NCBI RefSeq assembly: GCF_041146795.1
Contig: NC_135170.1
Span: 32,475,533-32,539,532, forward strand
Length of the DNA: 64,000 bases
Origin: Maylandia zebra
Lineage: Eukaryota > Chordata > Actinopteri > Cichliformes > Cichlidae
Direction: 5' to 3'
Both the position numbers and the translations under genes were made by a program. The notes beneath the pieces are model-generated. The model worked only from the letters and a program-made list of their open reading frames with translations. It was not told the origin of the DNA and made no database searches. This document shows positions 24,300-45,700 of the stretch, one piece after another. How positions within the stretch are numbered: position 1 is the first letter of the stretch; every line of letters begins with the position of its first letter.

Positions 24300-25671
24300 A
24301 CAAAACGCTGCATTTAATTCCTGTGGGAAATACGGAACCTTACATCAGCTGCGAAGCACTTCATGAGAGGAAAAAATAATTCAGATTCTGTTTTTGGAAC
24401 ATCTTCAAGTTTCCGATTCATTTAACTTCTGATATAAATAAATATAAATACACACACACACATATAAATTACGTCATATTTCCTTTTCTTTTATGTTTTA
24501 GCGGTGATGATCAGTCCGCACATGTATGCCAGCGTGTTTTTTAAAATTAATTAAATTACTTTTTTTATTTTATTTTACAAACCAAAGAGACAAATATATT
24601 TTTAAATATAATAATGTGGATGGTATTCGTTAGGGGCAAATCTAGGAACTTGAGAACAGGTATTGCAGTGCAGGCACGTTATGTCAGGATCAAAGCACAC
24701 ATCAGTCTGATCTGATGATTGCTGACAAATCCAGATATTTCCTGTATATTTTTATTGTATCTTTGTAAGAATATTGTTTCAGCCATTTTCATGTTTTTCA
24801 AAAACTTAAAATATTGTTTTTCACCCGTTTAAAGTTCATCCCCGCATCAATACACCTGTAACCAGTGATCAATTACTTCAATATTAAAATGTTGAACAAA
24901 TATTCAATATTTCTCATGTGCAGTCAAGTTTCTTAAAATCAAAATTAGATTTGCCTGAAACTGCTAAACACTATACAAATTGTCTGATGAGCTCTGATCA
25001 CAATACAACGTACCAACAGCTAAATGAAGATTTTCTATCATTAGTCTGCCTTTAATTCAGATGCTTAAAAAAAAATAAAAATGCAACCACATCTCACTGC
25101 CACATTCATACACCCTCATTGAATGTTCAAGTATTCGAGCCATACTCCTCTGAAAGTTCCCGAGAATCTTTCATGCTAAAATGTTCATTGAATAATTAGT
25201 CAGGCTTACATTTTGTTCAACCTTTAAGTTTGTATTTAGCTGTTCCAGCTGATCAAATTCACACAGAAGCAGCAGTGAATGATTTCTTTCAGCAGAAAAT
25301 GTGAACTCGTGTCTGATTCCAGTATCAGTCTTGTAAAGTTCACATTATTGGTGCCGTTTAGTTCCAACCACTGTTGAAAGCAGGCAGTAAGATATCATAC
25401 AACCTGTTTCAAAGATTGAAAAAAGGTGAGTGATGACTTTGTGCCAAGGTCAGACATCTGCACTACGTTACAGGGTAATTTGGTGCGACTAAGTCCTCGT
25501 AACCAAGAGTAACTCCGATTACTTTTTCAGCAGCTGGTGAATATTACAAGTCTATTTCCACAGTTTTCCAGATGGAATCCTTAAGAATATTTCATGAATT
25601 TTCAGTATGAGAAAACACACCCCACCCCACACAAACACGATGAGTCAAGAGTGAAAATCAGTTTTTAAACA
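24300..25671. other. Intergenic, ifi35 promoter to rpl27 3' end
   Basis: About 1.4 kb of AT-rich sequence. I see a short CA/TA microsatellite near 24455 and nothing else I can support. Confidence 0.5.
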
Positions 25672-25677
25672 TTTATT
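25672..25677 (-). terminator. Poly(A) signal of rpl27
   Basis: AATAAA on the minus strand, 17 bases after the stop codon. This very short 3' UTR is typical of ribosomal protein genes. Confidence 0.8.
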
Positions 25678-25694
25678 TGTGAAACCGAGTGAAT

Positions 25695-28722
<3,028 letters not shown>

Positions 28723-29187
28723 TCAGTGTCAATATCATATCAAACCCGTCAATCCGCCAACACGTCTCCAAGTCGGCCTCTCGTTTATGCTACATTAGCA
28801 TTAGCTTTCAGCTAGGCTAACAGCTTTCAAGCAGTTTTCATTTTAATTATTTTGCTCGGACACATTATTAAGTGCACCGCATAAGCCCCTTTACTTATAG
28901 CAAAACGAATACAGCTCAATAAGATGCCTACACACATAAACAGTCGGTTCAATGGGACTCTGAGCGTCTACACATCAAGGAAGCTGCCATGTTGAAAAGA
29001 GCACAGCTGGGGACGAAGCGCTGCGATAAATCTGCTCATTTTCTTTCTTTAGCAAACAAAATCTACAAACTAACGGCCACATCTGAACTAACAGAGTCGG
29101 TGCCGTCTATGTATCATGAAAAAAATGATAAAATTAGGCGCATTTGGAACGATGGATGAAGATTGTTTGAAGGGAAATCGCACTCAC

Positions 29188-29225
29188 TGATGCTGTTCTA
29201 CGGCCACCGCTAACAGGAAAGGAAG
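29188..29225 (-). promoter_or_regulatory. rpl27 noncoding exon 1 with 5' TOP-like tract
   Basis: The minus strand reads CTTCCTTTCCT at 29225-29215 and runs to a good GTGAGTG donor at 29187. Translation-machinery mRNAs usually start with a C inside such a tract (5' TOP), which places them under mTOR control. The exact start base is inferred. Confidence 0.6.
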
Positions 29226-32200
29226 TCCACAAGGTTTAGCTGAACTTTGACCCATCGGTCTGCCTACGTCACATCCGTAAGTATCAGCAAGCGAATGTTT
29301 TTTTTTTGTTTATTAATTTTTATTAAACAAACAATTCACCAGAACTCGATCATTAAATAAAAGTTATTATTTTAGCACTTCTTTTTAAAAAATAGGAACC
29401 TAAAGAAAAAAGACACCAGAGGTAGATTATTACCTTTCTTTAGATTTTCACGTTATTGAACAAAGTTATTTCAGAGTAAAAAAAAGACGTGGGACACAGA
29501 AATGTTTCAGTCGGTGGCATAGAGACTCAGTTATGAAATCTAAATAAAAGAAATTAGTGTAATTAGGGTAACAAGAAAAGTCAGGTAGATTTATTATTAT
29601 TTTATTATTTGCACCATCTACAGCAGCATTCAGTCCCCCGACAGTCATCCACATGCTTTGCTCCATTAAACCTTTTGTGGTGTTCAAATGTTTGTTACTC
29701 AGATATTGTTGGCGGGTCTGGTGGACCCAAGACACTGCTGAGCTATTAAATCTATCCACCCATAGCAATTTATGTACAAATACCTAACAGATTTGTACTT
29801 ATTCCAATTCCAAGCAATACAGATCACATACATGGTTATTATTTGGTGTTTACTTCTCTCCTTTTATGAAGAGAACTATTTTGTTTTCTTTCTTATCTGT
29901 CTTATCTAATAAAGATGAAAGCAACCATGTTCTAAAAACTTCATCATACTGCCTTGTAAAGTCACTGAAGCTCTCGGGGCAGACAATCTTAGGTTGTGCA
30001 TCACCCTTGATTTGCAGCTGGGACCGAGTATGAGAAACTATAGATCAGGGGTCCCCAATCCCAGTCCACGAGGTCCGGTGTCCCTGCAGATGTGTCCTTG
30101 ATCCATCACAGCTGATTTAAATGGATAGATTACCTTCTCAACATGTCTTGAAGTTCTTCAGAGGCCTGGTAATGAACTAATCATGTGATTCAGGTGTGTT
30201 GAACCAGGGTGAGATCTAAAACCTGTAGGGACACCGGCCCTTGTGGACTGGAATTAGGGACCCCTGCTATAGATCCTTCTCATAAGACAGAGGGGTAAAA
30301 TGTGCATTACAATTATTGTTGTTATCCATGAATTTTGAAATTTACTGCTTTACAAAAAAGGAGGAAATAGCAAGAATTTTTTTGACTTTTTTCTCAGAAT
30401 TCTGGAAAAGAAAAAAAAAGACATGCCCACTTTTTTCCCCACTGGCCCTAATCCTCTTCCATTCATACTTGGTTCAAATTTGTGTATAAAAACATAAAAT
30501 TAGTCTATTTTCCTCATAAACAAGAACATCAGTTTTAAAGTTTTTGATAGTTTTCTAAAATATTTGTGTTTTCTTTTTCCCGTGACAGGTGCTTGAAATG
30601 TCACATTGTTTGAACATTGTGTGGGGAAAAAACAGGAGCAGAGAGGCAAAGCACGCACACTGAAACAGGAAGCCACATATGAGGAGGACAGGGGGAAGGG
30701 GCACAATACCTCCACACTCACTGTATATGATCCCCAAGCCGAGTGGATGCAAAGTTTGGATGCAGTTTCACTTACTGGTGAAGAAATCATCAATCAGTAG
30801 GCAGAACTGAATGCATTCATGGTGGTTTATTGTAGGAGTTTGAAGGGAAACTGTACCATTAACTGCACAGACACATGAAGCTGTAGATCTGATTTAATTT
30901 ATCTCGAAATTCCTAAAGAAATTTCAGTAAAATCTGTTAATTCAGTGAATCAGAAACCTAACCCAACTGTTCAACCAATCCACTGCTCTGCATTGCTGAT
31001 GGGTACCTGTGTGAGTGCAGTCATTTGGCTTAAAGTTATCCTGCTATCACAGTGTCCACTAGAGTGACTGCTCCCTCCTCTCTTTGAATACCTGTCATTC
31101 ATATTAATGCATTCACGATCACATTTTACCAAGTCTTAAATTTACGCACTCTGGTGGCTTGAAACTGAAACTGTTTTTATTCGGCTTACTTTTTCCTCTT
31201 CTTCAGTCACTCTCATTTGGATGAGCTGTTTTCAGACAGCTGCAACCCACAGTCTGCTCAATCTGTTGTGCACAGCAGGACATAAAGATTGGATGCATTC
31301 TCATAGCCAGTCTCTCTTCAAAACATTGGCATCAGAGTCTAATCTATAGACTGTAGCTATAAATAAATAACCCAGATTAAGCCATCTCCCAACAGGCATT
31401 ACCATTAGGCTTTTAGTAACAGAAGAGATAAAGCCTTGTGAGAAGCTCAGCAGTTCATTTATTACATTTAATTCATTTACAGACCAGGTTCCATTAAATA
31501 AGATTAAAAACTAAAAGATAAACATCGTTCATATCCCAATATATAATAAAACATAAACAGATGACCCAGTGTTTCTACTGTTACCAGACTGAACTGCTAC
31601 AGTTACAGTACAGCTGCTACTTTAACCCTTTAACTGTTGAGCTAAGCTATTGAATAAATAAATGTGTCAATACATAAATAACACAACAGCTGAACAAAAA
31701 GCAAAAACAGGGGAAAGAATGAGAAAACCATAACAAACCTATCCCAAACACACTTTGCTATTCACGTAACACATGGTGCACACATGGTCTCGTGCAGGAA
31801 ACAAACTCAGAGGTTTGATACATACTTGTGGTCACAGGAACACTGAAGCTTTAGTCCCGAAAACAAGACTTAAACTACACTCAGTTTGCAGGTGCAGTTC
31901 ACCCCAAAATCAAATTTACACAACAGTCCTCTGGTGTTTAGTGCGATTTGTCCTTCTAAATGGTTTTGGTTTGCAGCGGTTTAAGAGAGATCCCTGCTCA
32001 GCTGTAGAAATATCTGCTTATGTTGAATAGAAACTAAATGACACAGTTGGTCCCATAAATGGATTTTTACAATATATATGAATTGCTATTCAAATGTTTG
32101 AAGATCATGACCTTCCCTACTAGTTATCCTTTGTGTAGGAACCTTTTTCCTTCCACTAAACTAGTTCTTACCAAAAATTCTTGGTAAAATATCTTTAATC

Positions 32201-33465
32201 AGCAAAACGCCAGAAGGTGGCGGTAATGCATTTAACCTGTGATTGACAGTCAATTCCCAGTTCCAAAAGACAGAGATGAAGATGGTGCTCGAGGCTTTAT
32301 GACAACACTGCACAAACCAACGGGTCACCGTGGCTACGTCCATCTTTTGTACCGTCGGTGCCAACTACCAGGCAGGAGGTGGGTTCAGGAACTGTGCAGT
32401 CTGGCCCTCCTCTTGAAGCTAGCATGTCACAGGGTCACAGGGTGGGGGAATTCCCAATGAATCTCACGATGTTTTGGCTTCAAATCATAACAAGCAGCAC
32501 TAACAGCCAAACGATAGCATATAGAAACTCAATTTTGGGGTGAACTCTGACTTAATAGCATCTACGGTTTATACATTCAGTTATATAGGACGCGCAACTG
32601 AGCTGGTCTCAGGATGATGGAAAAAAAACAAAACAAAAGTTTACATCCTACAATTATGTCAGTTTTGGGATATTCTCATCCATATGAGCTGGATTGAACT
32701 ACACCTGAAAGCAGGAGGAAAGCAGCAGTTTATACAGGGTCAAAATGCTTTTTCAAACCTGAAACACCAGAAGTGACACCAGCTTCATCTGCTACAGCTG
32801 CATATTTCTTACATAACACCACCCACATCTGGGTTTTCCTCAGCAGAGGAAACCATATCGCACGTTTTCCTTTACGGGCTGACCTAAGTGCTGCCGTTTA
32901 GCCAGTTTGCTACACATGATTTACCAGCTGAATTATTCATTCGCAAACAGAAGCCACTGCACTTTTCACTGAGAACAAGCACCCGTGACAGCTCTTGTTT
33001 ACCATGGAGAGGCCACGGTAGAGCAAACTTCCCGCTCGTTCATTTGCTTCCTGGATTGTCAGACTGGAAATTACAGTAGCGATTACTGTAAAACTCTCAC
33101 ACAATGTTTGCTGCATAGCTCAGGCCACTAACAGGTACGACAGGGGAATGATACAGTATGATGAGCAGCACAGGTCGCTAAGGTCAGGAAGGCTAAAGAT
33201 GAGGTAATCTCCATCTCCACAATAAGGCATTTTTACAGTACAAGCAGCTGAGTCTTTGATATTTTAATATAGCAGGAATGCAGACTAACACGACATTATC
33301 ACCCATGCATGTAGTGTAGACATCACATACTTGCACTTAACTTTAGAAGGGTTGCTGCTTAGATAACCTTTAAAAGGCTACATACTTAAAGCAAAGTCAT
33401 GCTTTTGGTCCTGAATGTTTGGTAAGAGCAGTTTAGTTCAGCTGATAAAACAAACACTCTCATCC
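29226..33465. other. Gene-poor stretch between rpl27 and rundc1; part is likely the rundc1 3' UTR
   Basis: No conserved ORF is visible in 4.2 kb. A hAT MITE sits at 30046-30266. A 100-codon minus-strand ORF at 29466-29768 resembles nothing I know. TTTATT (AATAAA on the minus strand) near 31457 could end a roughly 2-kb rundc1 3' UTR. A nearer end cannot be excluded. Confidence 0.45.
30046..30266. mobile_element. hAT-type MITE with perfect target duplication
   Basis: A 221-base element with near-perfect 22-base inverted ends (left CAGGGGTCCCCAATCCCAGT, right reversed CAGGGGTCCCTAATTCCAGT). It is flanked by identical 8-mers CTATAGAT at 30038-30045 and 30267-30274. An 8-base duplication and CAGGGG ends are typical of nonautonomous hAT elements. 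It has no coding capacity. Confidence 0.92.
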
Positions 33466-37953
<4,488 letters not shown>

Positions 37954-38074
37954 CTTTGAACAGCCGACCTCGCTTCGGAACCGTGTCCGCTTTAATGTCG
38001 ACGCTTGGAAGATCGTTTATTTTCTAATGCCGAGCCGAAAACAAGTAGAATCAACACAGACAGAACAGGTGCAA

Positions 38075-38083
38075 CGCCATCTT
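38075..38083 (-). promoter_or_regulatory. YY1-like motif in rundc1 promoter/5' UTR
   Basis: The coding strand reads AAGATGGCG, the YY1 core, about 125 bases before the rundc1 ATG. YY1 sites of this form usually lie at or just after the start site of TATA-less promoters. Confidence 0.45.
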
Positions 38084-39135
38084 AGGAGGAAGGATGATTC
38101 ACACGTCAAAACGCAGGCACGTCAAGTAAACGGAGTCAATTGCCGGAAACTGGGCTCGCATGTCTTCAAAATAAAAGTTTAAATAAACGTTTACCTTAAT
38201 ATCGGAAATGCATACGTGCATAAAAGGATGAGCTAAATGAGCTAAAGGGACCCCGTTGGAAATGAAACATTTAATTATATCTTGAATGTAATTGCACTGA
38301 GTACCGGAGAAGCAGATCAGCTGATCCCATTCTGCACTCAAAGGAAAATCTACTGGACCTCACAAACGAAATAATTCTGTGACTTACTTTTCATTAATTA
38401 CCCCACCTGCCAAATCCCATTTTAACGTCCCTCTATATATTTATACAATGTATAAAACACACCATTACTGCGAACATGTAACTTTAAGCTTTCGATTAAT
38501 GTAATAAATAATTTCACAGTTCATTTAAGTGTCGTATTTTTATCATTTGTTTTTAAATATTTTATTTTTATTTGTTGTTTTAGCTCTTTAAAAAAACAGT
38601 TTTGATATTTAATCAAGAAACTTACTTCTCCGGGTTAGACTATTATTTTGAAACGTAGAATCGGATGTTTGGATTTCCACTTAAGCTGTAATTTTTACTG
38701 CTGGTAGACAGGAGGCAGCACGAGCCCACATAAAAGCTGAAATCACGGTTTCAAAAATTAAAAAAAATAAAAGTCAAATCTCCAGCAGTACGACGTCAGC
38801 CTAAAAAGTGAAATTCTGTGCCGGAAGTAAGGATAAAGGAAAACAGGCCAGGTAATCTTTTACGTGAAATTGTAGTGGACTTCCTTATTGTAACACCTGT
38901 TTTCTTTTTATCATTTGCATGGCCTTTTTGAAATGTGACAAAGGAGAACAATTATTTCTACTTATACCAAAGAACAAAATATATATTATAATGTTATTTA
39001 TAGCAGACATTGGCACTGTAAAATAAATATAAAACTAAATATAACAGCATTCATAAACTGCATTTTCTTTTTTCACAGCCCTTTCTAATAAACCACAATA
39101 AGTGACTGGACAACTTTTAATAATGTCACTTCTTT
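38084..39135. other. Intergenic, rundc1 5' side to grn 3' end
   Basis: About 1 kb, AT-rich. I see no gene, repeat or regulatory site here that I can support. Confidence 0.45.
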
Positions 39136-39141
39136 TTTATT
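39136..39141 (-). terminator. Poly(A) signal of grn
   Basis: AATAAA on the minus strand, about 0.58 kb after the grn stop codon at 39725-39727. Confidence 0.6.
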
Positions 39142-39724
39142 GATTTAATGGATAATGTGACACTTTGACAGGGTAAGATCATCCAAGCATGAATTTCTTC
39201 ACCTTTGCCTCATTAACACAGATTACTAATCCAATGCACAAAATTATGAACCCAAGATTTAATGAGTAATTACACCACAAAATCATTAAATGATCAGACT
39301 GAATGTTCAGAATGATGAAAGATATTGAATCAGGTTTTGACTGATTGACTATTATTGATAAAGAAATAACCTTTTCAACAGAAGGCAGCTGCAGCAAGTC
39401 TTAAAGAAACAGATGACTGACAAGTGGAGTGTTTCGATTGTCTTCTATTGTGGATGGAGTAGCATTTCAAGTGACAAACTGAGTGTGCTTGGAATAACAA
39501 AGATAACTCCTTAAATACATTAGTCACACGGTCATCTATATAATTAGGTGCATTCAGACCAAAATGTTCAACTTCAAGATTGCAAACATCTTAGCAACTG
39601 AGGTGCAAATCGTTTTCAAAGTGTCATTTAAAAACAAAGCATTTTGAAATTAATGTAGAATTCTTTCTCCATTAGTGCGTTATATGCAAAAACTAAAACT
39701 AGTAACAGTTTAGAGGTGGTGTTT

Positions 39725-42700
39725 TCACACAATTAGGGCTCTTTTTTTGTTGGCGAGGAACACGTGCCAGTTGGGCCAGTAAAGCTTGGAGTTCTGGATG
39801 CAGGAGTTTTCTTCCGTACAGGTGTACCCGGTCGGGCAGCAGTGCTTCATGTCGCTGCAGCACACCGCCTAGAGGGAGGACAGAGGGAGGAAAGTCTGTA
39901 AAAAAAACTGAATGGTTTACTTAACTCATACACGCTCCCTTTTTATTGGCACAAAACCTCACAATTCAGACGTTGTGATGCTTTATAAGGCATTTTTTAA
40001 AAAAGATGCTGCAATGTAAGTACAGATTTGCCTTTTAGTATTACATGAAAACACAACAGTAATACCACTAATTTTTTTAAGTAGCAAAGTTCTCCTTATG
40101 GCTCTGTTTAGAGGCCTACATATTTATACAACATATTAGTTTAAAACCTATTCATGTCAACAGTGGTTTAACCTACTAATTTGTTTACAATGGAGCTCAT
40201 GTTGAATCTCGAGCAGTGAATATATGTTTACAAACTAATTAGAGGGTAAAATGGTTGAGTTTGCAGTCTGGTAAAAGGTAACCTAACTGTGTAAAGGGTT
40301 ATAATTTCACTGAAGGATGGAACTGAAATCTAGGGAATTACTGTATATAGTACAAAATGAGGAAATACTACTTTGGCTGTAAAATAAAATTACTTTCATC
40401 TGCTGACCTAAAACTGGACTTTCCAGGAGTGATCTCAAAATAGCAGTGAGCCTGAAGGCAGTCAAGAGGTGCAGCCTCCCTTTTCTGAGGTAAGCATATG
40501 AAAAATTTTGGAGCCCTTGGCTTACTGACAGTTCTCAGCTCTCCCTGACAGTTAACATAAAGCAGGAGGAAGGAAGCAGGACTAGTTTCTGTAAATCATA
40601 CGTTAGAAGATGGACAGCAGCCCCAGGAAGTGGCAGAAGTCCTGCAGCAAGTTTCATCATGCCCGCAATTGGTCTGTTCATCGCACTTGATGTCTTTGTG
40701 CTTTGTTGGGCTGAGCTGGGGTTGAGGCTCAAGTAGATACACTGGTGTCAGTGGGACTCTCTCCAGCTGCATCATGATGAGCTTCTGGCAGGATCTGGAT
40801 AAGATGTCACAGGTGTAACCCTGCGGGCAACAGTGCTCCTTATCCGGACAGCAAACAGCCTGCAGACACATAGTTGGTGCAAATTATAGTCCCCAGTTTG
40901 CATAGGCAAAGCCTGACCTGATGAGACGGCTACCAGGGTATATGATATTTTCATGCACTCACATTTTTGAGTGGACAGCAGCCCCACTCGCCTGTGAACA
41001 GCTTGCAGCAGCTGGTTTGTTCAGGACACTGGCTTGCACCTTCGCACTGGACAGAGTAGGGCTCGGCCTCGTCGCTGGTAATGGCTGGAATTTTGGTGTA
41101 CCATGGAATCACAACTTCTCCTTTTATGCACGACGTGCGGCTATTGTCACATTTGTACTGGTTAGGACAGCAGTGACTCCCATCCTCACAGCACACCGCC
41201 TGGGGAGAAGTGAAAACATGAGCAGTGGCTTTCACTTCATCAATTCTGCTGTTTCACTTCTTTTTTCATTGGTGTATATATAAAGGTTATAGAGAGTCTG
41301 AAGAAGATGCTGAAATTCTATTCTAGAAACTTAAAGACACATCAGTTTATAAATGACTATTATAAATTCAGAGTGGCAACCAAAATAAAGTTCATTCGAG
41401 TTCATTTGAGTGACTGTGGCCTGTAAGCTGCTAAAGTCGCCAGTTCTCAACAGGAATATGAGAAAAGATGTGAAACAGAAAAACAGGATATCACCATGCA
41501 AATTAGGGCTAAAGATGATGTCTAGTTGTGCTTTTTTGGGGCTTGATGAACAGGTGACATTCAGTTAACATCTTCCGTGACTGCAGTGTGGGCGGCAGGT
41601 TTTTCTTTCATAAGCTTCAAAGGAAGTTTTAGGAATGAAAAAACTCAGCCGGCCTAAAAACTGCTTGGTGATCTGTGTGGTTCCCCCGCCCTCCACACAC
41701 ACACTCACACACATACCTCACACCACATGGTCTAAAATAAACCATCTAATCTTCTTTTAAGATCTCTTGCAACTTCTTCAGGATGTTTTGAATCTTGCCA
41801 GGTCCTAAAAGAGGTTGGCTTTTAAAATGATCTAAACTATCTTATTTTCTTGTACTGGATTTTTCTCTTTCTTGTATTGTAGAAGGACAAATAATCTTCA
41901 GCTACACAAAAGACATCAACAAAACCACTGTGGTGTAAAAATAAGCTTTTTTTCAAAACCTGGGAAATGTTACTGACGGCCCAAGGTGTGTAATAACTGA
42001 CAGTGTGTTAGTGTAGAGTTAGTGAAGCATTTCTTTACATATTGGAGGATTAAATGACAACAGCTTTGCAAATGAAACTGTGCTGTACTGCACAACTTAT
42101 TCAAGCAATATGTTTGATTGGTGTTTGTGGACTGGCTGGTAATCATAGTAAACATCAACTGCCTCAATTGTGTTGTGTGAAAAAAATTACAAATTTGCAT
42201 TCTCTTCCAAAACCGCCGTTTATATCAGGAGTGGAAGTATGACTCATAGATGTGACACATACGTGTAAGCATTGTTAGGATGCAAAGTAATAGTGACGTT
42301 AATGTTGACTCTTCCAATGACTGCCAATAGAAGCAACCATTTTAGAAAAGATGGATGAGAACAAGACCTTATTGACACTTTCTGTATGTCCTCCTGTCAT
42401 TATAAAATTAAACTGTGACAAATATGCGCTGGGCTGCTGCATATTGATGTTTAATAACAGATGGAGGAGACACGAGGTCAGTGATGCTGTGAAAAAGCAG
42501 AGCTCACCTCAGGCAGCGGACAGCAGCCCCACTTTTTAAAATTCTTCATGTAGCAGCAGGTGGTCGACTGAGGGCAGCTGGTGTGGGCATCACAGTTAAT
42601 CATGCCTTCTTCTTCTTTGTCCTCCTCCTCCGATTTAGCGCTTGTTGTTGGACTCTCAGTTGTAGGCTGCACAGTAGTAGGTGCTTCAGTAGTGAACGCA

Positions 42701-45700
42701 GGTACCTTCTGTAGCATGGGAGTTGAGCCTGATGGGCCATTGCAAGACACGGCGGTCGGGTCACAGGTGGTGCCGCTCGGGCAGCAGTGTTTGTGATCGT
42801 CACAGCAGACCGCCTTTTATGCAAAAAGACAAAAGTGCAGTCAGTCACAGATAGTCAAGTTCAAATACAAACAGAAGCCTGACAATGCTTGGCAGAGCAA
42901 TGTTGACAAAAATAAAACAGGTTAAATGCAATGTAGATTAAAGATATTATTTGATATTTCTAGAAATACAACAACCTGCTTTTATTTTTTGTCACGCACT
43001 ACACAAACAAACTGTGTCTGTGCAGAGGCTAGCAAAGACAAGGGTTAGTGCAGTCACAGAACTTTCTTTTGTTTTTAAGTAAAGTGGGTGCAGCAGTAAA
43101 TCATGTAACACACTCACCGTTACAACGCACTTGTCCAGTCTTACTGACCTCAGAGTAATTTTACACTCTTAACAAGTCACATTTTTAACCACAGACTCTT
43201 TATTTTCTGTACACTTTATCTACATCACTCCATCATCAACCACGAAACCACTGTGTCACCGTGGTGGTGTAAAGAATATTCGCTTTACTAGCTGTAACTT
43301 AGCCAGCAACATGCTTAGGCATGTATTGGTAGCTTTGTCACTGTAAGTCAACTTTTACCTCATCAATATGATACTCAAGTGGTCTCCAGTTTTTGTAAAA
43401 GATGCAGGACATACAGCACGTACAGCAGTTTAAGCTCCTTTAACTAACAGGTTCCTGGTGATAGCTGCATGCAGCCATCCAGAGTGACGGAACTTTAGGT
43501 TACCAACAGTTTTCTGTTTGGTGTAAATTTGACATTCTGTGTGTGTTAATAAAGTACTTTTGAGAAATGTGGTCTAAAAACCGATTTCAGTCCAATGCTA
43601 ACCTCTGGCAATGGACAGCAGGCCCAGCGACCTTCTTGGGTTTTACAGCAGGTGGTGCCATCAGGACAGGCTGCTGTGTGATCACAAGGAACTTTCTTCT
43701 CCTCTACCTTCTGCTTTATGATTGCAGGAAGCTTCTTGGCCCAGGGCACAGAGATCACGCCGTCTTCACAGGTTTGAGCCTCCAAGTTACATTTCTTCCC
43801 TTTGGGACAACAGTGTATGAAGTCTTCACAACAAACAGCCTGGAATTAGGGCAAACAGAACACCATCAATATATTTAAAACACCTTAAACTGCAAGTAAT
43901 TATACATTTAAGCAGAAATGTCTAAATAAATGGCAGACGAGACTCAGTAGTGTTTGTTCGCACTGCACTCCCCTCTCTCCTCCAAATTGAAAAGCATTTA
44001 AAAAAATGGATGGATAAATGGTAATACTGTACCTCTGGCATTGGACAGCAGGCCCAACCACCTTCTTGGGTTTTACAGCAGGTGGTGCCATCAGGACAGG
44101 CTGATGTATCGTCACATGGAACATCCTTCACCTCTACCTTCTGCTTTATGATTGCAGGAACCTTCTTGGCCCAGGGCACAGACATCAGGCCGTCTTCACA
44201 GGTTTGAGCCTCCAAGTTACATTTCTTCCCTTTGGGACAACAGTGTATGAAGTCTTCACAACAAACAGCCTGGAATTAGGGCAAACAGAACACCATCAAT
44301 ATATTTAAAACACCTTAAACTGCAAGTAATTATACATTTAAGCAGAAATGTCTAAATAAATGGCAGACGAGACTCAGTAGTGTTTGTTCGCACTGCACTC
44401 CCCTCTCTCCTCCAAATTGAAAAGCATTTAAAAAAATGGATGGATAAATGGTAATACTGTACCTCTGGCAATGGACAGCAGGCCCAGCCACCTTCTTGGG
44501 TTTTACAGCAGGTGGTGCCATCAGGACAGGCTGATGTATCGTCACATGGAACATCCTTCACCTCTACCTTCTGCTTTATGATTGCAGGAACCTTCTTGGC
44601 CCAGGGCACAGAGATCACGCCGTCTTCACAGGTTTGAGCCTCCAAGTTACATTTCTTCCCTTTGGGACAACAGTGTATGAAGTCGTCACAACAAACAGCC
44701 TGGAAATGAAATGACAGCACAGACAGAAAGGTGTCAATATACTAAAAACACCTGAAATGTTAAACAGAAACTGTTAAATAAATATCAGACGAGGCTGTGG
44801 TGTATGCTTATGCCCTGTCCTCGCCTCCTCTGCCTTTTACCCTTCAAGCCTGACAAAGTAAAGCAGTTAGGGAAATGAATTAATAGATGCCCCAGAAGTT
44901 TGATTCTGCTCATCTGGACGTAGCCTTGTCAGTGGGAGAAACATTTCATCACTCATCCAAGTGACTTCTTTGGTCTCAGCTGACTGCAGGTTTCCCCAAC
45001 CTTATAAACAGTACATTTGCACAATGTCTGAAACTAGCCCACTGAATGAACAATGGGCTGTGAGGTCAGTTCCTTGATCGTTACTATGCAAATTGTCATG
45101 ACTATTGATTAACAACCACTCCAGTCACAGAGAGTTGGGGAAGGCTGTAATCACAGCATTGTACGATGGTGAAAGATGTACCCTTAGACCTCCCCCTCGA
45201 TTCAGAGATGGTCTTTCCCTTTTCACCCAAATAGCCTCCTTGAATCCCCGCTTAAACGAGTGTTCCTCACTGTCCAGGATGTGTACATCCTCATCACTGA
45301 AAGAGTGTCCATTGACCTGTAGGTGTAAATAGACTGCGGAGTCCTGGCCTGACGAGTTAGCTCTTCTGTGTTGTGCCAACGGTTTCGCCACAGGTTGTTT
45401 GGGTTCCCCCATGATATAAATCATGACAATCCTCCTGTCACCTAACAGTGTACACTAAATTATTCTGTTTGTGTCGGGGGACCTGATCCTTGGGGTGGGC
45501 CAATTTTTGGTCCACCGTGTTTTGGGGTTTTAAAGCCACAGAGACGCGGCGTTTAAAAAAAAATTTGTTTCAACTGTTACGATCCTCCTGACACATAATG
45601 GATCACTAAGGATTTTCGCTTAGGCAACCAGTTGTCCTTCTCTCCTGGATTGGCTGGAGCTTTCCTTAGCCCCCTTCCCATTACGAGGGTGATAGATTGT

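Noticed and set aside
29466-29768. A 100-codon minus-strand ORF in the rpl27-rundc1 gap
   Set aside because: It has no recognisable motif, no splice context and lies in AT-rich DNA. It may be repeat-derived but I cannot place it.
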